Assembly (NCBI GenBank): GCA_001897425.1
Contig: MKSW01000001.1
Coordinates: 1 to 64,000 of the forward strand
Source of the DNA: Actinobacteria bacterium 69-20
Lineage (GTDB): Bacteria; Actinomycetota; Actinomycetes; Mycobacteriales; Nakamurellaceae
DNA: 64,000 nt
Direction of reading: 5' to 3'
The notes beneath the pieces were generated by a model. That model saw only the letters and a list, made by a program, of their open reading frames with translations. It was not told the origin of the DNA and searched no databases. A program made the position numbers and the translations under genes. Shown here one piece after another: positions 17,579-25,804 of this stretch; within the stretch, counting starts at the first letter, position 1, and every line of letters starts with the position of its first letter.

Positions 17579-19495
17579 GTGAGCTCAGATGCGTCAAGCG
17601 CGGCGCCGGTTCCCGCCGCCTCGCAGCCGTCGATCAAACACCGGACGACGTTCACCCCGCCGGAGCGGATCCGCAACTTCTGCATCATCGCGCACATCGA
17701 CCACGGCAAGTCGACGCTGGCGGACCGGATGTTGCAGCTTACCGGCGTGGTCGACGCCAGGTCCATGCGGGCGCAGTACCTCGATCGGATGGACATCGAA
17801 CGCGAGCGAGGCATCACGATCAAGTCGCAGAACGTGCGCCTACCGTGGTCGGTCACGGGCGTCGGTGACGCAGGAGATGTGACGACGGACTACGTGCTGC
17901 ACCTCATCGACACCCCGGGACACGTCGATTTCACCTATGAGGTGTCGCGCTCGCTCGCCGCCTGCGAGGGTGCCGTGTTGCTGGTCGATGCCGCGCAGGG
18001 CATCGAAGCGCAGACCCTCGCCAACCTGTATCTGGCGTTGGAACACGACCTCGCGATCATCCCGGTGCTCAACAAGATCGACCTGCCCGCCGCGCAGCCG
18101 GAACGCTACGCGGACGAGATCGCGCACATCCTCGGCGGCTCCCCGGAGGACATCCTGCGCGTCTCCGGGAAGACCGGCCAGGGTGTGCGGGAATTGCTCG
18201 ACCGGGTGGTGGCCGAGGTACCCGCCCCGGTCGGCGACCCCGACGCACCCGCGCGTGCCATGATCTTCGATTCCGTCTACGACATCTACCGCGGCGTGAT
18301 CACCTACATCCGGGTCGTCGACGGGAAGATCACACCCCGCGAGCGCATCCAGATGATGTCCACCAAAGCGACACACGAACTGCTCGAGGTCGGAATCATC
18401 TCGCCCGACCCGATCGCGACCAAGGGCCTCGGCGTGGGCGAGGTCGGGTACCTCATCACAGGGGTGAAAGACGTCCGACAGTCCAAGGTGGGGGACACCG
18501 TCACATCCGCCGCGAAACCGGCATCGCAGGCGCTGGCCGGGTTTCACGAGCCGCGGCCGATGGTCTACTCCGGGCTGTATCCCATCGACGGCTCGGACTA
18601 CCCGCTGTTGCGCGACGCGCTGGACAAGCTGCAACTCAACGACGCGGCGTTGCACTACGAACCGGAGACGTCCACGGCGCTCGGCTTTGGATTCCGGTGC
18701 GGATTCCTCGGACTGTTGCACCTCGAGATCACCCGCGATCGATTGGAGCGCGAGTTCGGCCTCGAACTGATCTCCACGGCGCCGAACGTGGTCTATCGGG
18801 TGACGATGGAGGATCGCACCGAGCAGATCGTCACGAACCCGTCGGACTGGCCCGGCGGCAAGATCGCCGAGGTGCGCGAGCCGATGGTGCGATGCACGAT
18901 CCTCACCCCGAACGATTACGTGGGCCCGATCATGGACCTGTGCCAGACTCGTCGTGGCGCGATGAAGGGGATGGACTACCTCTCCGAGTCGCGGGTCGAG
19001 CTTCGGTACGAGATGCCGCTCGCCGAGATCATCTTCGACTTCTTCGACGCGCTGAAGTCCCGCACGCGCGGGTACGCCTCGCTCGACTACGAGGAGATCG
19101 GAACGCAGGTCGCGGATCTGGTGAAGGTCGACATCCTGTTGCAGGGCGAGACGGTCGATGCGTTCTCCGCGATCGTGCACCGCGACGCCGCCTATGCCTA
19201 TGGCACCGCGATGGCCACGAAACTGCGCGAGCTGATCCCGCGGCAGCAGTTCGAAGTGCCGATCCAGGCCGCGGTCGGGTCGAGAATCATTGCGCGCGAG
19301 AACATCCGGGCGCTGCGCAAGGACGTGTTGGCGAAGTGCTACGGCGGCGACATCACACGCAAGCGGAAGCTCTTGGAGAAGCAAAAGGAGGGCAAGAAGC
19401 GCATGAAGATGGTCGGCCGGGTCGAGGTGCCCCAGGAGGCCTTCATCGCCGCGCTCGCCACCGACGCCCCCACCGGCAAGGAACCCAAGAAGTAG
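17579..19495 (+). CDS. lepA: Elongation factor 4 (LepA)
   Basis: A 638-residue LepA/EF4, a translational GTPase that acts on stalled or initiating ribosomes. The G domain holds [13 protein letters not shown] (about 37), [16 protein letters not shown] and NKIDLP. EF-G-like domains follow, and the LepA-specific C-terminal domain ends in a lysine-rich segment ([17 protein letters not shown]). The GTG at 17579 gives a short variable N-terminus. The 299-bp upstream gap must contain the promoters of lepA and rpsT and holds a motif copy at 17435. Confidence 0.95.
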   Translation: MSSDASSAAPVPAASQPSIKHRTTFTPPERIRNFCIIAHIDHGKSTLADRMLQLTGVVDARSMRAQYLDRMDIERERGITIKSQNVRLPWSVTGVGDAGDVTTDYVLHLIDTPGHVDFTYEVSRSLAACEGAVLLVDAAQGIEAQTLANLYLALEHDLAIIPVLNKIDLPAAQPERYADEIAHILGGSPEDILRVSGKTGQGVRELLDRVVAEVPAPVGDPDAPARAMIFDSVYDIYRGVITYIRVVDGKITPRERIQMMSTKATHELLEVGIISPDPIATKGLGVGEVGYLITGVKDVRQSKVGDTVTSAAKPASQALAGFHEPRPMVYSGLYPIDGSDYPLLRDALDKLQLNDAALHYEPETSTALGFGFRCGFLGLLHLEITRDRLEREFGLELISTAPNVVYRVTMEDRTEQIVTNPSDWPGGKIAEVREPMVRCTILTPNDYVGPIMDLCQTRRGAMKGMDYLSESRVELRYEMPLAEIIFDFFDALKSRTRGYASLDYEEIGTQVADLVKVDILLQGETVDAFSAIVHRDAAYAYGTAMATKLRELIPRQQFEVPIQAAVGSRIIARENIRALRKDVLAKCYGGDITRKRKLLEKQKEGKKRMKMVGRVEVPQEAFIAALATDAPTGKEPKK

Positions 19496-19510
19496 GCCGG
19501 CGGCCGCCCG

Positions 19511-21610
19511 TCACGGCCGGCGGTGGATCACCAGGGGGAGGACCGCTGCGGCGCCTTCGGAGCGCAGCTTGGAAGCCGCGATGGTGATCGGCCACAGCGA
19601 CGAGGTGGCGTCCACCACGAGCAGCACCGCCCGGCCCGCGACCGCGGCCGGATCGGGCACGCCGATGCTGCGTGCCCAGAACGCCGCCTCGGCGGGGGAT
19701 GTCAGATCCGCATCGGCCACGCCCGACACCGTGAGGTTCGCCGTTGCCATCCGTCCAGCGGTGGCCACCGCGTCGACAAGTCCGCCGACCAGCTGGGGAA
19801 AGCCCGCAGCCGGCATGCCGACGACCACGTCCGGTCGCGTCGGCCAGTCGTGCTTCCACGCCGCGAGCAACCCGATCATCGCGTCGACGAGTTCGGTCGG
19901 TGGCGGACCGTCCAGCCCGCCGAACACCTGCCGCACCAGCTCCCGCCATTCGGGCGCGTCCGCGTAGATCAGCGCCCGGCCGATCTCCGGCTGTTCATCG
20001 ACGGGGATTCGGCCCCGGGCACCGAACTCCCCGCCGGGCCACATCTTTCGCGGCTCGATGAGGTGCTGTTCGCCGCGGAGCAGCGTCGCCACGGCGCGCG
20101 TCACCGTCGGATCGGGACGCGTCGGCAGGCCGTCCGGCAGTGAACCGGTGCACACGTTGCACCGCTCACACGGCGCGGCTGTTGGGTCGTCCAGCGACTC
20201 CTGAAGCAGCTGCATCAGACATCGCCGGCCGTGCGCGTAGTCCCGCATGATCGCCGCTTCTCGCTCACGAACGGCGATGATGCCGTCGTAGTGCGCGGCG
20301 TCGTAGGTCCATGGGGCGCCGGTCCGCCGCCAGCCGCCCTCGGTCCGCTCGGTGACGCCGTCCACGGCGAGTTGTTTCAGCATCAGCTCCACCCGGGTGC
20401 GTCGCAGCCCCGACTCGGCTTCCAGGGCGACGACGCTGGCAGCCACCCCGTCGAGGTCGTCCGGCCCGGGCGACACGGCGAGCAGCCGCTCCACCTGCTC
20501 CTGCCGCGGGATCGAGGCAGTCGCGAAGTAACCCCAGACGCCCTCGCCCGCCGTGGAACTGAGCAGCACCACCGAGGCATGGTCGATGCCGCGCCCGGCC
20601 CGGCCGACCTGCTGGTAGTAGGACACCGGCGACGGGGGTGCCCCGACATGCACGCAGAACCCGAGATCCGGCTTGTCGTAACCCATTCCGAGCGCGGAGG
20701 TGGCGACGAGCGCCTTGATCTCGTTGCCGCGCAGGGCGTCTTCCAGTCGCTCCCGCTCATCCGCGTCCAGCTGTCCGGTATAGGCGGCTACCCGCACCGC
20801 CCCGGCGTGGTGCGTCGTGATCGCCGCCGCCAGCCGCTCGGCATCGGCCACCGTCAGGGCATAGACGATTCCCGACCCCGGCAGTGTCGGCAGGTTCTCG
20901 ACCACCCACGCGAACCGCTCCAGCGGCGAGAGCCCGTCGATCACGGCCAGGTGCAGGCTGGACCTGGCCAGCGGCCCGCGCAGCACGAGGGTCTGCTCGC
21001 CGAGTTGCGCCGCCACGTCGCCGGTCACCCGAGCGTTTGCCGTCGCCGTCGTCGCCAGCACGGGGGTATCGGGAGCGAGCGTGCGCAGCGCATCGGCGAC
21101 GCGGCGGTAGTCGGGCCGGAAGTCGTGCCCCCAGTCGGACACGGCGTGCGCCTCGTCGATCACTAGCAGTCCCAGCGACCCGGCCAGCGCCGTCATGACG
21201 CGCCGCCCGAAGCTCGGGTTGGCCAGCCGCTCCGGGGACACCAGCAGGACGTCCACTCGGCCCGCGCGCAGCTCCGCCTCGATGGCGCTCCATTCATCGA
21301 AGTTCGACGAGTTCAGCGTCGCGGCGCGGAGCCCGGCCCGCCCGGCCGCCGCGACCTGGTCGCGCATCAGTGAGAGCAGCGGCGAGACAACCAGTGTCGG
21401 TCCGGCACCGGCCGCTCGGCGCAGTGCGGTCGCCACCCAGTACACCGCCGATTTGCCCCACCCCGTCGCCTGCACCACCAGCACCTGCGCGCCCGGCTCC
21501 AGCAGCCCCTCGACCGCGGCAAGTTGATCCTCCCGCAACCGCGCGCCGGCCCCCGCCAGTGCGCCGATCACCCGGTCGGCCACCTGCTGTTGATCGTCTC
21601 CAAGGCCCAT
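19511..21610 (-). CDS. RecQ-type ATP-dependent DNA helicase with a phosphoribosyltransferase-like C-terminus
   Basis: A 699-residue superfamily 2 helicase of the RecQ group, which unwinds DNA 3' to 5' in repair. Seen: Walker A variant ATGWGKS (about 48-54), VVSPLLSLMRDQV, the DEAH box (IDEAHAVSDWGHDFRPDY), motif VI QQVGRAGRG, and the RecQ zinc cluster RRCLMQLLQ...CERCNVC. The last 110 residues (VVVGMPAAGFPQLVGGLVD ... AVLLVVDATSSLWPITIAA) resemble a phosphoribosyltransferase-like domain in place of a standard HRDC; that reading is tentative. The ATG at 21610 has TAGCGT 7 nt upstream. It converges with lepA. Confidence 0.85.
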   Translation of the reverse strand: MGLGDDQQQVADRVIGALAGAGARLREDQLAAVEGLLEPGAQVLVVQATGWGKSAVYWVATALRRAAGAGPTLVVSPLLSLMRDQVAAAGRAGLRAATLNSSNFDEWSAIEAELRAGRVDVLLVSPERLANPSFGRRVMTALAGSLGLLVIDEAHAVSDWGHDFRPDYRRVADALRTLAPDTPVLATTATANARVTGDVAAQLGEQTLVLRGPLARSSLHLAVIDGLSPLERFAWVVENLPTLPGSGIVYALTVADAERLAAAITTHHAGAVRVAAYTGQLDADERERLEDALRGNEIKALVATSALGMGYDKPDLGFCVHVGAPPSPVSYYQQVGRAGRGIDHASVVLLSSTAGEGVWGYFATASIPRQEQVERLLAVSPGPDDLDGVAASVVALEAESGLRRTRVELMLKQLAVDGVTERTEGGWRRTGAPWTYDAAHYDGIIAVREREAAIMRDYAHGRRCLMQLLQESLDDPTAAPCERCNVCTGSLPDGLPTRPDPTVTRAVATLLRGEQHLIEPRKMWPGGEFGARGRIPVDEQPEIGRALIYADAPEWRELVRQVFGGLDGPPPTELVDAMIGLLAAWKHDWPTRPDVVVGMPAAGFPQLVGGLVDAVATAGRMATANLTVSGVADADLTSPAEAAFWARSIGVPDPAAVAGRAVLLVVDATSSLWPITIAASKLRSEGAAAVLPLVIHRRP

Positions 21611-21617
21611 GAGCGTC

Positions 21618-21623
21618 ACGCTA
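21618..21623 (-). promoter_or_regulatory. Candidate -10 box of the RecQ-type helicase
   Basis: TAGCGT on the minus strand, 7 nt before the ATG at 21610, fits a leaderless transcript. Confidence 0.4.
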
Positions 21624-21681
21624 GGGCACACCCCCGACAGCGCCCCTTTCGACCGAACGCGCGCAACGCGAAGCCGCGTGA

Positions 21682-21693
21682 GCACTTCGTCAT
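21682..21693 (+). repeat. Variant of the interspersed motif (one mismatch)
   Basis: GCACTTCGTCAT followed by ACCGG, just upstream of the -10 box of the first toxin-antitoxin pair. Confidence 0.5.
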
Positions 21694-21699
21694 ACCGGT

Positions 21700-21705
21700 T
21701 ATACT
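21700..21705 (+). promoter_or_regulatory. -10 box of toxin-antitoxin pair 1
   Basis: TATACT lies 7 nt before the antitoxin ATG, with no room for a ribosome binding site, so the transcript is probably leaderless. Confidence 0.5.
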
Positions 21706-21712
21706 TGACGAC

Positions 21713-21946
21713 ATGAAGGTTGCCGTGTCCCTGCCGGACGAGCTCTTCGAAGAAGCCGACGACGCGGCGGCGCGCTTGGGGCTGAACCGATCGGCGCTGT
21801 ACGCACGTGCCCTGGCAGACTTCCTCGCCCGCCAGGGCACCGATCCGGTGACCGCTCGGCTCGATGAGTTGGCAGCGGTGCAGGACCCCGTCGACGGTGC
21901 TGCCGCGGCACGCCGGCTCATCGATGCCGGGCGGTGGGAGTGGTAG
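21713..21946 (+). CDS. Ribbon-helix-helix antitoxin, MazE-like (pair 1)
   Basis: A 77-residue protein. MKVAVSLPDELFEEADDAAARLGLNRSALYARA (shown in part: KVAVSLPDELFEEADD, then GLNRSALYARALADFL) is a ribbon-helix-helix DNA-binding fold, and the C-terminal tail (AARRLIDAGRWEW) is a likely toxin-binding peptide. It overlaps the following mazF-like gene. Such antitoxins neutralise the toxin and repress their own promoter. Its specificity cannot be read from sequence. Confidence 0.82.
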   Translation: MKVAVSLPDELFEEADDAAARLGLNRSALYARALADFLARQGTDPVTARLDELAAVQDPVDGAAAARRLIDAGRWEW

Positions 21947-22275
21947 CTCGCGGCGAGATCTGGTGGGTCGACTTCGCCGACCCGGTCGGCTCGGGGCCCG
22001 GATACCGACGCCCGGCGGTGGTTATCTCGTCCGACCGGTTCAACGCGTCGCGGCTATCCACCGTCGTGGTCGCCGCCGTGACGTCCAATGTGGGGTTGGC
22101 CGCGGCGCCGGGCAATGTGCTGCTCCCGGACGGGTTGCTGCCCAGACCGTCCGTGATCAACGTGACGCAACTGCTGACCATCGACCGGGCACTGCTCGAT
22201 CGTGCTATCGCGACGGTGCCGCCGTTGGAGTCCGCCGAACTTGATCGGGGCCTGCGCCTCGTGCTCGATCTGTAG
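21940..22275 (+). CDS. MazF/PemK family endoribonuclease toxin (pair 1)
   Basis: A 111-residue toxin of the MazF family, which cleaves single-stranded RNA at short sequences. The N-terminal RGEIWWVDFADPVGSGPGYRRPAVVIS motif set (shared RGEIW, then RPAVV) and the central NVTQLLTIDR are typical. The GTG at 21940 gives MVARGEIWW; GTG 21934 is two codons upstream in the same frame. Both overlap the antitoxin gene, implying coupled translation. Confidence 0.85.
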   Translation: MVARGEIWWVDFADPVGSGPGYRRPAVVISSDRFNASRLSTVVVAAVTSNVGLAAAPGNVLLPDGLLPRPSVINVTQLLTIDRALLDRAIATVPPLESAELDRGLRLVLDL

Positions 22276-22305
22276 CGGCTCGGTCTCGGCACATCGGCGA
22301 CGCAG

Positions 22306-22317
22306 ATGACGTCGTTC
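22306..22317 (-). repeat. Interspersed motif GAACNNCGTCAT, copy 6
   Basis: Exact match in the gap between the pair 1 toxin and the convergent DinB-like gene. Confidence 0.8.
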
Positions 22318-22384
22318 CGGGGCTGGGCCGGCGCGGAGCAGGCGTAGCCGAGTGAAGACCGGGTCGTGCTCGGTCGGTGGCCGG

Positions 22385-22918
22385 TCAACCGACCCCGGCG
22401 CGCTTCGCGAGCCCGCGGACATAGGCGGCTTGGCCCGCGTGTTGCAGGCAGTCGCCGATGAGGCTGACCAGGCGCACGGACGCCGTCACCGGCGGGTCCC
22501 ACCGCGTGTCCACGACGCGGGACAGTTCGTTCACGGTCAGGGAGTTCACGTACGCGAGGCTCGCTGCATGGACATCTGCGTGGTATCCGTCGAGCAGGTC
22601 CGCGGGAACGCGCACCGCGGCCACCTCGCTGCTGGAGTGACCGTAGCCGTGTGCCGCAACCGGGAAGGGCAGGCCGAACCGGTCGTGCCAGCCCTTGGCC
22701 GTCCATGCCTGCTCGGTGCCCGCGATGCCGGCGACATGATCGTCCTGGACGCGCGACAGGTGCCAGATCAGCCAATCGATGGTGTTCGCATCGGGATCCG
22801 GCCGGTAGGTGCCGACCGCATCCGTTAGCCCCGCCGTCAGGTCCTGTACCAGCTCGCGGATGCGGCCGAACTGGTCGATGAAGATGTCGCGCAGCGCGCG
22901 TGTCGCGTCGTCAGTCAT
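22385..22918 (-). CDS. DinB-like / mycothiol-dependent maleylpyruvate isomerase-like four-helix protein
   Basis: A 177-residue protein of the DinB/DUF664 four-helix group. It contains the metal-ligand pattern NTIDWLIWHLSRVQDDH in the second helix and DCLQHAGQAAYVRGL near the end, both with histidines placed as in thiol-dependent transferases. Actinobacterial members often use mycothiol, but no substrate can be inferred. The ATG at 22918 is chosen because GGGG precedes it; an ATG at 22927 adds three residues. Confidence 0.7.
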   Translation of the reverse strand: MTDDATRALRDIFIDQFGRIRELVQDLTAGLTDAVGTYRPDPDANTIDWLIWHLSRVQDDHVAGIAGTEQAWTAKGWHDRFGLPFPVAAHGYGHSSSEVAAVRVPADLLDGYHADVHAASLAYVNSLTVNELSRVVDTRWDPPVTASVRLVSLIGDCLQHAGQAAYVRGLAKRAGVG

Positions 22919-23044
22919 GGTCCCCATCGTGCACCGTCACCAGACTGGGCGCAGGGCAGGCGCAGGCCCGGACACCGGTGGATCGCGCCCGACAGAACTG
23001 CGATGCTCCCTGGCCCAGGGCCTGCACCGCACCCGACTTTCCGC

Positions 23045-23640
23045 TCAGCCCAATGACAGTCGCATCACGGCTCGCCTCCCGGTCGGCCGGCGTACTTCGC
23101 TGAATCCCGCGCGGGCGAACATCGTCATAGTGCCGTGGTACAGATCGGCTGATGACCTTCGCGCCCCGCCAGTGATCACCGGATAGCCTTCGAGCCACCC
23201 GGCGCCAAATCGGCCGCGCCGATCAGCAGCGCCGATGCGACGCCGCGCCCGCGCTGTGCCACCGGCACCACGAAACAGGTAACGGCCCACAGCCGATCCG
23301 GGTCGAGTGCATCGGCCGGCGGCCGGGATACCATCGTCGCGGCGAGTCGGGCGAACGAGTCCTTCGGTCCGATCTGGCACCAGCCGACCACACCGTCATC
23401 GTCGTAAGCGAGCAATCCGGGTGGGGGTTCACCGCCGCAGACCTGCTGCTCCAGCGCGCCGCGCTTGTCGGCCCGGGACGCCGTGTCCCATGCCCGCCCG
23501 CGCAGGTGGAAGAACTGGCACCAACAGGTTGTCGGGTCGCCGCGGGTGCCCATCACGGATACGACGTCATCCCAGCGCTGCGCGGTCGCCGGTTCGATCC
23601 GGTAAGCGCCTGTGCCTTTGAGCCCCATGAGCATGCCCAT
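23045..23640 (-). pseudogene. GNAT family N-acetyltransferase, frameshifted
   Basis: The first part (23640 down to about 23195) encodes a GNAT protein: TCWCQFFHLRGR, VVGWCQIGP and the acetyl-CoA loop QRGRGVASALL. That frame stops early at 23176. The expected continuation (LEGYPVITGGARRSSADLYHG, then MFARAGFSEVRRPT) is encoded in another frame down to the stop at 23045. An indel near 23190-23210, where related AAGGCTATC-like sequence would be expected on both sides, explains this. It may be a true pseudogene or a sequencing error. A motif copy lies in the displaced C-terminal part. Starts at 23640, 23634 or 23628 are all possible. Confidence 0.7.
23117..23128 (+). repeat. Interspersed motif GAACNNCGTCAT, copy 7
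   Basis: Exact match. In the C-terminal part of the acetyltransferase (minus strand) it is read as M-T-M-F. Confidence 0.75.
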
Positions 23641-23741
23641 GCGAATCCCCGTCTCTGTATCTCGTTACCTCGTCATCCCGCTGTACCGCTGTCGGGCGGC
23701 CTCGCGCTCTCGCCCGGTCCACCGACGGCACCGTCGCCGCG

Positions 23742-24716
23742 CTATACCGTCACCACCACCTTGCCGGCGGACCCGTGCTCCACCTCTTCGAGCGCCGCTG
23801 CCCCCTCCGCCAGCGGAAACGCCTTGTCCACCATGGGAACCACGCCGGCAGCATCGCAGAACGCGATCAGCCGTTGCATCTCGTCGAGCGTGCCCATGGT
23901 CGAGCCCACCACCGAGATCTGCCGGAAGAATAGTCGCTGCAGATCTGCGGACGGGTCGGCGCCGGTGGTGGCCCCGCAGCACACCACCACTCCGCCCGGT
24001 CGCACCACTTTCATGGAATGCGCCCACGTCGCGGCGCCTACCGATTCGAAGACCCCGTCCACCCGCTCCGGCAACCGCGCACTGGCCTCGAAAGTCGCTG
24101 CGGCGCCCAGGGTTTCGGCGCGCGCACGTCCAGCCTCGGTGCGGGCGGTCGCCCATACCCGCATGCCAGCGGCGGCGCCGAGTTGGATGAGCGCGGTCGC
24201 CACCCCGCCCGTTGCGCCCTGCACCAGCACCGTCGACCCGGGCGCCAGACCGGAGCGCGTGAACAGCATCCGATACGCCGTCAGATACGTCGTACCCAGC
24301 GTCGCAGCTTGTGCGAACGACATCCCGGCCGGCTTCGGCACCGCATTCCGCGCGGGCACCGCCACGTACTCGGCCATGCACCCTTGATGCCCGCCCTCCG
24401 TGAGCAGCCGCCGGCCGGGATCGAGGGTTTCGTCCCCGGCGGCGCCCACCGCGGCCGGATCCGCGATGACGGGGTAGATCACCACCTCGCGCCCGTCCTC
24501 GGTCACCCCGGCGCCGTCGCAGCCGAGGATCATCGGGAACTCTTCGGCACGGATCCCCACGCCGCGTAGCGTCCACAGATCGTGCCGGTTGATCGACGCG
24601 GCCCGCACGGCCACCCGCACCCAGCCTCCGGACACCTCCGGCTCCGGCCGCTCGCCGACCCGCACCATGGACAGCGGGTCGTCGGGGTTCGGGCCGGCCG
24701 CAAAGATCGCACGCAT
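23742..24716 (-). CDS. Zinc-type alcohol dehydrogenase / quinone oxidoreductase family protein (MDR)
   Basis: A 324-residue medium-chain dehydrogenase/reductase. It has the GroES-like N-terminal part (AASINRHDLWTLRGVG, PMILGCDGAGVT) and the NAD(P)-binding segment LVQGATGGVATALIQLGAAAGMRV. The core resembles NADPH-dependent quinone reductases rather than zinc-bound alcohol dehydrogenases, but a HQGCMAEYV segment recalls the latter. The ATG at 24716 has TACGGT 6 nt upstream and gives a normal-length protein. Substrate unknown; no linked pathway genes. Confidence 0.82.
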   Translation of the reverse strand: MRAIFAAGPNPDDPLSMVRVGERPEPEVSGGWVRVAVRAASINRHDLWTLRGVGIRAEEFPMILGCDGAGVTEDGREVVIYPVIADPAAVGAAGDETLDPGRRLLTEGGHQGCMAEYVAVPARNAVPKPAGMSFAQAATLGTTYLTAYRMLFTRSGLAPGSTVLVQGATGGVATALIQLGAAAGMRVWATARTEAGRARAETLGAAATFEASARLPERVDGVFESVGAATWAHSMKVVRPGGVVVCCGATTGADPSADLQRLFFRQISVVGSTMGTLDEMQRLIAFCDAAGVVPMVDKAFPLAEGAAALEEVEHGSAGKVVVTV

Positions 24717-24722
24717 GGCTGC

Positions 24723-24728
24723 ACCGTA
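24723..24728 (-). promoter_or_regulatory. Candidate -10 box of the MDR oxidoreductase gene
   Basis: TACGGT on the minus strand lies 6 nt before the ATG at 24716 and suggests a leaderless transcript. Confidence 0.35.
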
Positions 24729-24787
24729 GCGCGCGCCCTCGCCAGTCACGCCGGGCCGGCGCCGACAGCAGCGCCGCCCCGGCCCCG

Positions 24788-24799
24788 GAACTACGTCAT
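24788..24799 (+). repeat. Interspersed motif GAACNNCGTCAT, copy 8
   Basis: Exact match, continuing ACGCGG, in the intergenic region upstream of the 42-bp repeats. Confidence 0.8.
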
Positions 24800-24823
24800 A
24801 CGCGGTCCGCTTGAGCCCGCGGC

Positions 24824-24829
24824 TAGGCT
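24824..24829 (+). promoter_or_regulatory. Candidate -10 box upstream of the 42-bp repeat block
   Basis: TAGGCT lies 7 nt before the GTG at 24837, the arrangement seen at several leaderless genes here. Confidence 0.35.
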
Positions 24830-24836
24830 GGCAGCC

Positions 24837-24988
24837 GTGAGCGCGACCGTAGGGAGGCAGGCCCGTCGCGACGGTTCCGTGAGCGAGGGCGGAGGGAGGC
24901 TGCCGCGTCGCGACGGAGTCGCAGTGGCGACGAGCGGAGCGCGGAGCGAACAATTCGGCACCGTGAGCGACCCGGCCGGGCTAGCGAG
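24837..24988 (+). repeat. 42-bp periodic repeat block
   Basis: Two adjacent 42-bp units (24837-24878 and 24879-24920) share about 32 of 42 positions, including GTGAGCG, GGGAGGC and CGTCGCGACGG. A degenerate third unit (24921-24962) and a partial fourth (from 24963, again GTGAGCGA) keep the same period. The block is open in one frame (GTG 24837 to TGA 24990-24992, 51 residues), because 42 is a multiple of three, but the peptide has no recognisable character. Confidence 0.65.
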
Positions 24989-25084
24989 GTGAGCCGCCCG
25001 CTTCCCGTCGTCGTCCGCCGCTGGATGACGATCGCGCTCGCCGCGTTGATCGCGATCGGCATCCTCGTCGCCCTGTTCCGTTGA
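24989..25084 (+). CDS. Small single-pass membrane protein
   Basis: A 31-residue frame starting with GTG: a basic N-terminus (SRPLPVVVRRW), one hydrophobic helix (MTIALAALIAIGILVALF) and a final Arg. The composition is that of a real small membrane protein. The start overlaps the TGA ending the repeat-derived frame. No function is known. It may have been driven by the TAGGCT box at 24824 before the repeat block came between them. Confidence 0.4.
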   Translation: MSRPLPVVVRRWMTIALAALIAIGILVALFR

Positions 25085-25119
25085 CGCCGCCGGTATCCGT
25101 CGCGCCGCCCGTGACGTCG

Positions 25120-25131
25120 ATGACGCTGTTC
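25120..25131 (-). repeat. Interspersed motif GAACNNCGTCAT, copy 9
   Basis: Exact match (ATGACGCTGTTC on plus) between the small membrane protein and toxin-antitoxin pair 2. Confidence 0.8.
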
Positions 25132-25177
25132 GCGACGAGGGCCGGCGACCGGGACGGTTGCTTGAGTGCTATCGCGA

Positions 25178-25191
25178 ACGTATACATACGT
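25178..25191. promoter_or_regulatory. Candidate operator of toxin-antitoxin pair 2
   Basis: ACGTATACATACGT contains a 5-bp inverted repeat (ACGTA/TACGT) in an unusually AT-rich stretch 27 bp before the antitoxin start. It overlaps a TATACA hexamer that has TTGCTT 17 nt upstream. This would suit autorepression by the ribbon-helix-helix antitoxin. Confidence 0.4.
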
Positions 25192-25204
25192 GTTAACGCG
25201 ATGG

Positions 25205-25210
25205 TATCGT
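25205..25210 (+). promoter_or_regulatory. Candidate -10 box of toxin-antitoxin pair 2
   Basis: TATCGT lies 7 nt before the antitoxin ATG, the same geometry as pair 1. The alternative TATACA at 25181 would give a 30-nt leader. Confidence 0.35.
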
Positions 25211-25217
25211 CTGAGTC

Positions 25218-25460
25218 ATGTTGCGAGTGAGCGATGAGACGCGCGAGCGGGTGCAGCGCCTCGCGCGCATGGAATTCGGCGGCGTGAGCGTCAACGAGGC
25301 TATCGAGCGGCTGCTCGATGAGCATTGGGAAAATGCGGCGCTCGTAGCCATGGCCCGGTTTCGCACCGAGGATCAGCAGGGCTGGGCCGAATACCTCGCC
25401 GAGGCCGAGGGGCTGGCGGCGGCGGACGCGGCGCCGGTTGATGCGTGGCAGGGCGAATGA
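25218..25460 (+). CDS. Antitoxin of a MazEF-type pair (pair 2)
   Basis: An 80-residue protein with a short N-terminal ribbon-helix-helix-like segment (MLRVSDETRERVQRLARMEFGGVSVNEAIERLL, seen as RVSDETRERVQRLA then VSVNEAIERLL). An acidic C-terminal half (ARFRTEDQQGWAEYLAEAE) is likely to wrap the toxin. Its stop overlaps the ATG of the following mazF-like gene. The sequence is unrelated in detail to the antitoxin of pair 1. Confidence 0.78.
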   Translation: MLRVSDETRERVQRLARMEFGGVSVNEAIERLLDEHWENAALVAMARFRTEDQQGWAEYLAEAEGLAAADAAPVDAWQGE

Positions 25461-25804
25461 GGCGACCGCCGGTTCAGCCGGGCTCGGTATGGTTCTGTGA
25501 CTTCGATCCCGTTCGGGGCCACGAACAGGGCAAGGACCGACCGGCCGTCGTCGTTTCGTCGGAATTCCACCTGCGGCTGACGGCGGGAGCGCTGGTGACG
25601 GTGCTGCCGCTTACTTCGGTCGAACGGCCGGGCTGGCTGCATCGTGTCCAGGTTTCGGGTGGACGGGGCTGGGTTATCACCGAGCAGGTCCGCACCGTGT
25701 CGGCCCAGCGCCTCCGCCGGCCGGCACCGGAGATCTCCCTGACTCCCGAAGAATGGGCCGAGGTTCAGCGGGTGCTGAGAAAGATGCTGGCCGTCACGCG
25801 GTGA
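25457..25804 (+). CDS. MazF/PemK family endoribonuclease toxin (pair 2)
   Basis: A 115-residue MazF-family toxin. PGSVWFCDFDPVRGHEQGKDRPAVV (GSVWFCDFDPVRGHEQ, then DRPAVVVSS), TVLPLTSVERPGWLHRV and WVITEQVRTVSAQRL are the expected blocks. The ATG at 25457 forms ATGA with the antitoxin stop; a GTG four codons upstream is less likely. It overlaps the end of the convergent enoyl-CoA hydratase gene by 11 bp. Confidence 0.87.
   Translation: MRRPPVQPGSVWFCDFDPVRGHEQGKDRPAVVVSSEFHLRLTAGALVTVLPLTSVERPGWLHRVQVSGGRGWVITEQVRTVSAQRLRRPAPEISLTPEEWAEVQRVLRKMLAVTR

Noticed and set aside
19496..19530. GCCGGC-based hairpin as a terminator between lepA and the RecQ-type helicase.
   Set aside because: The stem is only 6 bp, self-complementary, and overlaps the helicase stop; not convincing in this GC-rich DNA.
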